Made by a program: the position numbers and the translations under genes. Under the pieces are notes generated by a model that worked only from the letters and a program-made list of their open reading frames with translations, made no database searches and had not been told where the DNA came from. A stretch of 7,018 nt of DNA from Flavobacteriales bacterium. GTDB taxonomy: Bacteria > Bacteroidota > Bacteroidia > Flavobacteriales > Flavobacteriaceae. Below are positions 6,421 through 7,018 of the stretch, piece by piece (positions within the stretch are counted from its first letter, which is position 1; each line of letters opens with the position of its first letter). The DNA is taken from positions 1-7,018 of the forward strand of contig QIIH01000348.1 in assembly GCA_003229235.1 (NCBI GenBank). Direction: 5' to 3'.

Positions 6421-7018
6421 TAGCTTTCTAATTTGGAAGACAACTCAAACCAGCGTTCTGTTTTTTGCTCAAGGTCCTTAAGCATTTGCTGAAGTTTTTT
6501 TGATTGTTCGTCAATTTGGCTCATATCCCATTCCTTAACAGAAAATTGTTCTTGTAAGGCCGTAGATTCTCGCTCGAGTTTAGCAATCTCTCTTTCTAAG
6601 CGCTGAAATTCTTTTTGCTCTTTATAACTCAATTTAGCTTTACCCTCTGTTTGCTTCCATTGATTTTTTTCTTTCTTCGCCTGATTTCCTTCTGGCGGTT
6701 TGCTGTCTTCGTACGTTCTGAAATCTGAATAATTACCTGGAAAATCGTCTATTACTCCTTGTCCTCTGAAGACAAACATATGATCTACAACCTTATCCAT
6801 AAAATAACGATCGTGAGATACAACAATCAAACAGCCGGGAAAATCTAAGAGAAAATTTTCTAGTACATTGAGCGTTACGATGTCGAGATCGTTGGTAGGC
6901 TCATCGAGAATTAAAAAATTAGGATTACCAATAAGAACAGTACATAAATAAAGTCGCTTGAGTTCTCCACCACTTAGTTTTTCGACAAAGTCGTATTGTT
7001 TTTTACGGTCGAATAAAA
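6420..7018 (-). CDS. uup: ABC-F family ATPase, Uup type, C-terminal part
   Basis: The reading frame runs off the right edge of the window, and 198 residues are visible. They begin just before the second ATPase domain's signature LSGGELKRLYL (14-24), then Walker B FLILDEPTNDLD (34-45) and switch histidine in VVSHDRYFMD (65-74). After PGNYSDFR, a charged linker leads to a C-terminal coiled coil (about 129-198) starting KLSYKEQKEFQRLEREIAKL and ending near ERWFELSSKLES. That KLSYK...ERW tail is the DNA- and ribosome-binding domain of Uup, as distinct from EttA or YbiT. ABC-F proteins have two ATPase domains and no membrane part; Uup-type members act on ribosomes and are linked to replication-fork and transposon-excision phenotypes in E. 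coli. The internal TTG at 6830 that could be taken as a start is not one: the frame is continuous upstream. It is coupled to the methyltransferase by a one-base overlap. Confidence 0.93.
   Translation of the reverse strand, partial: LFDRKKQYDFVEKLSGGELKRLYLCTVLIGNPNFLILDEPTNDLDIVTLNVLENFLLDFPGCLIVVSHDRYFMDKVVDHMFVFRGQGVIDDFPGNYSDFRTYEDSKPPEGNQAKKEKNQWKQTEGKAKLSYKEQKEFQRLEREIAKLERESTALQEQFSVKEWDMSQIDEQSKKLQQMLKDLEQKTERWFELSSKLES

Noticed and set aside
6420..6830. Separate 136-residue protein starting at a TTG
   Set aside because: The frame continues upstream to the window edge with the ABC signature and Walker B motifs, so this is just the end of a larger ABC-F protein.

Overview
The window looks like chromosomal DNA from a member of the Bacteroidota, most likely class Flavobacteriia. 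Four things point there: a long (1117-residue) SecA without the usual C-terminal zinc-binding cysteines, a DUF2795 protein of the form I associate with this phylum, a TTG-N19-TAnnTTTG promoter in place of a standard sigma-70 one, and start codons preceded by A/T-rich sequence instead of Shine-Dalgarno motifs. Genus cannot be told from the sequence.

Every gene reads from the minus strand, so transcription order runs from the right edge to the left. At 7018-6420 is the C-terminal part of an ABC-F ATPase of the Uup type. Its stop shares one base with the start of a class I methyltransferase (6420-5656). After a 70-base gap comes a second group: a LolD/MacB-type ABC transporter ATPase (5585-4899), a 61-residue one-helix membrane protein beginning with GTG two bases later (4896-4711), and a PduO-type corrinoid adenosyltransferase whose start lies inside the small gene (4739-4167). 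A 156-base gap holds a near-perfect 25-base palindrome and a good Bacteroidota promoter, followed by the DUF2795 gene (4010-3789) and its terminator. Next is a short secA leader with an inverted repeat and a possible 13-codon reading frame, then secA (3677-324), then a strong hairpin terminator. At the left edge is the beginning of a DUF4377-like lipoprotein gene (232-1) that appears broken by a frameshift near base 136.

Most of this is conserved housekeeping content: protein export (SecA), ribosome-associated ATPase (Uup), cobalamin cofactor adenylation, and an ATPase for an envelope-type ABC transporter whose permease is not adjacent. The genes share compact organisation more than one pathway. 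I see no mobile element, CRISPR array, tRNA, rRNA or defence system, and no convincing previously undescribed system. The points most worth a second look are the frameshifted lipoprotein, the secA leader, the 25-base palindrome, and the small membrane protein embedded between the ATPase and the adenosyltransferase. No stretch longer than 300 bases lacks a gene.
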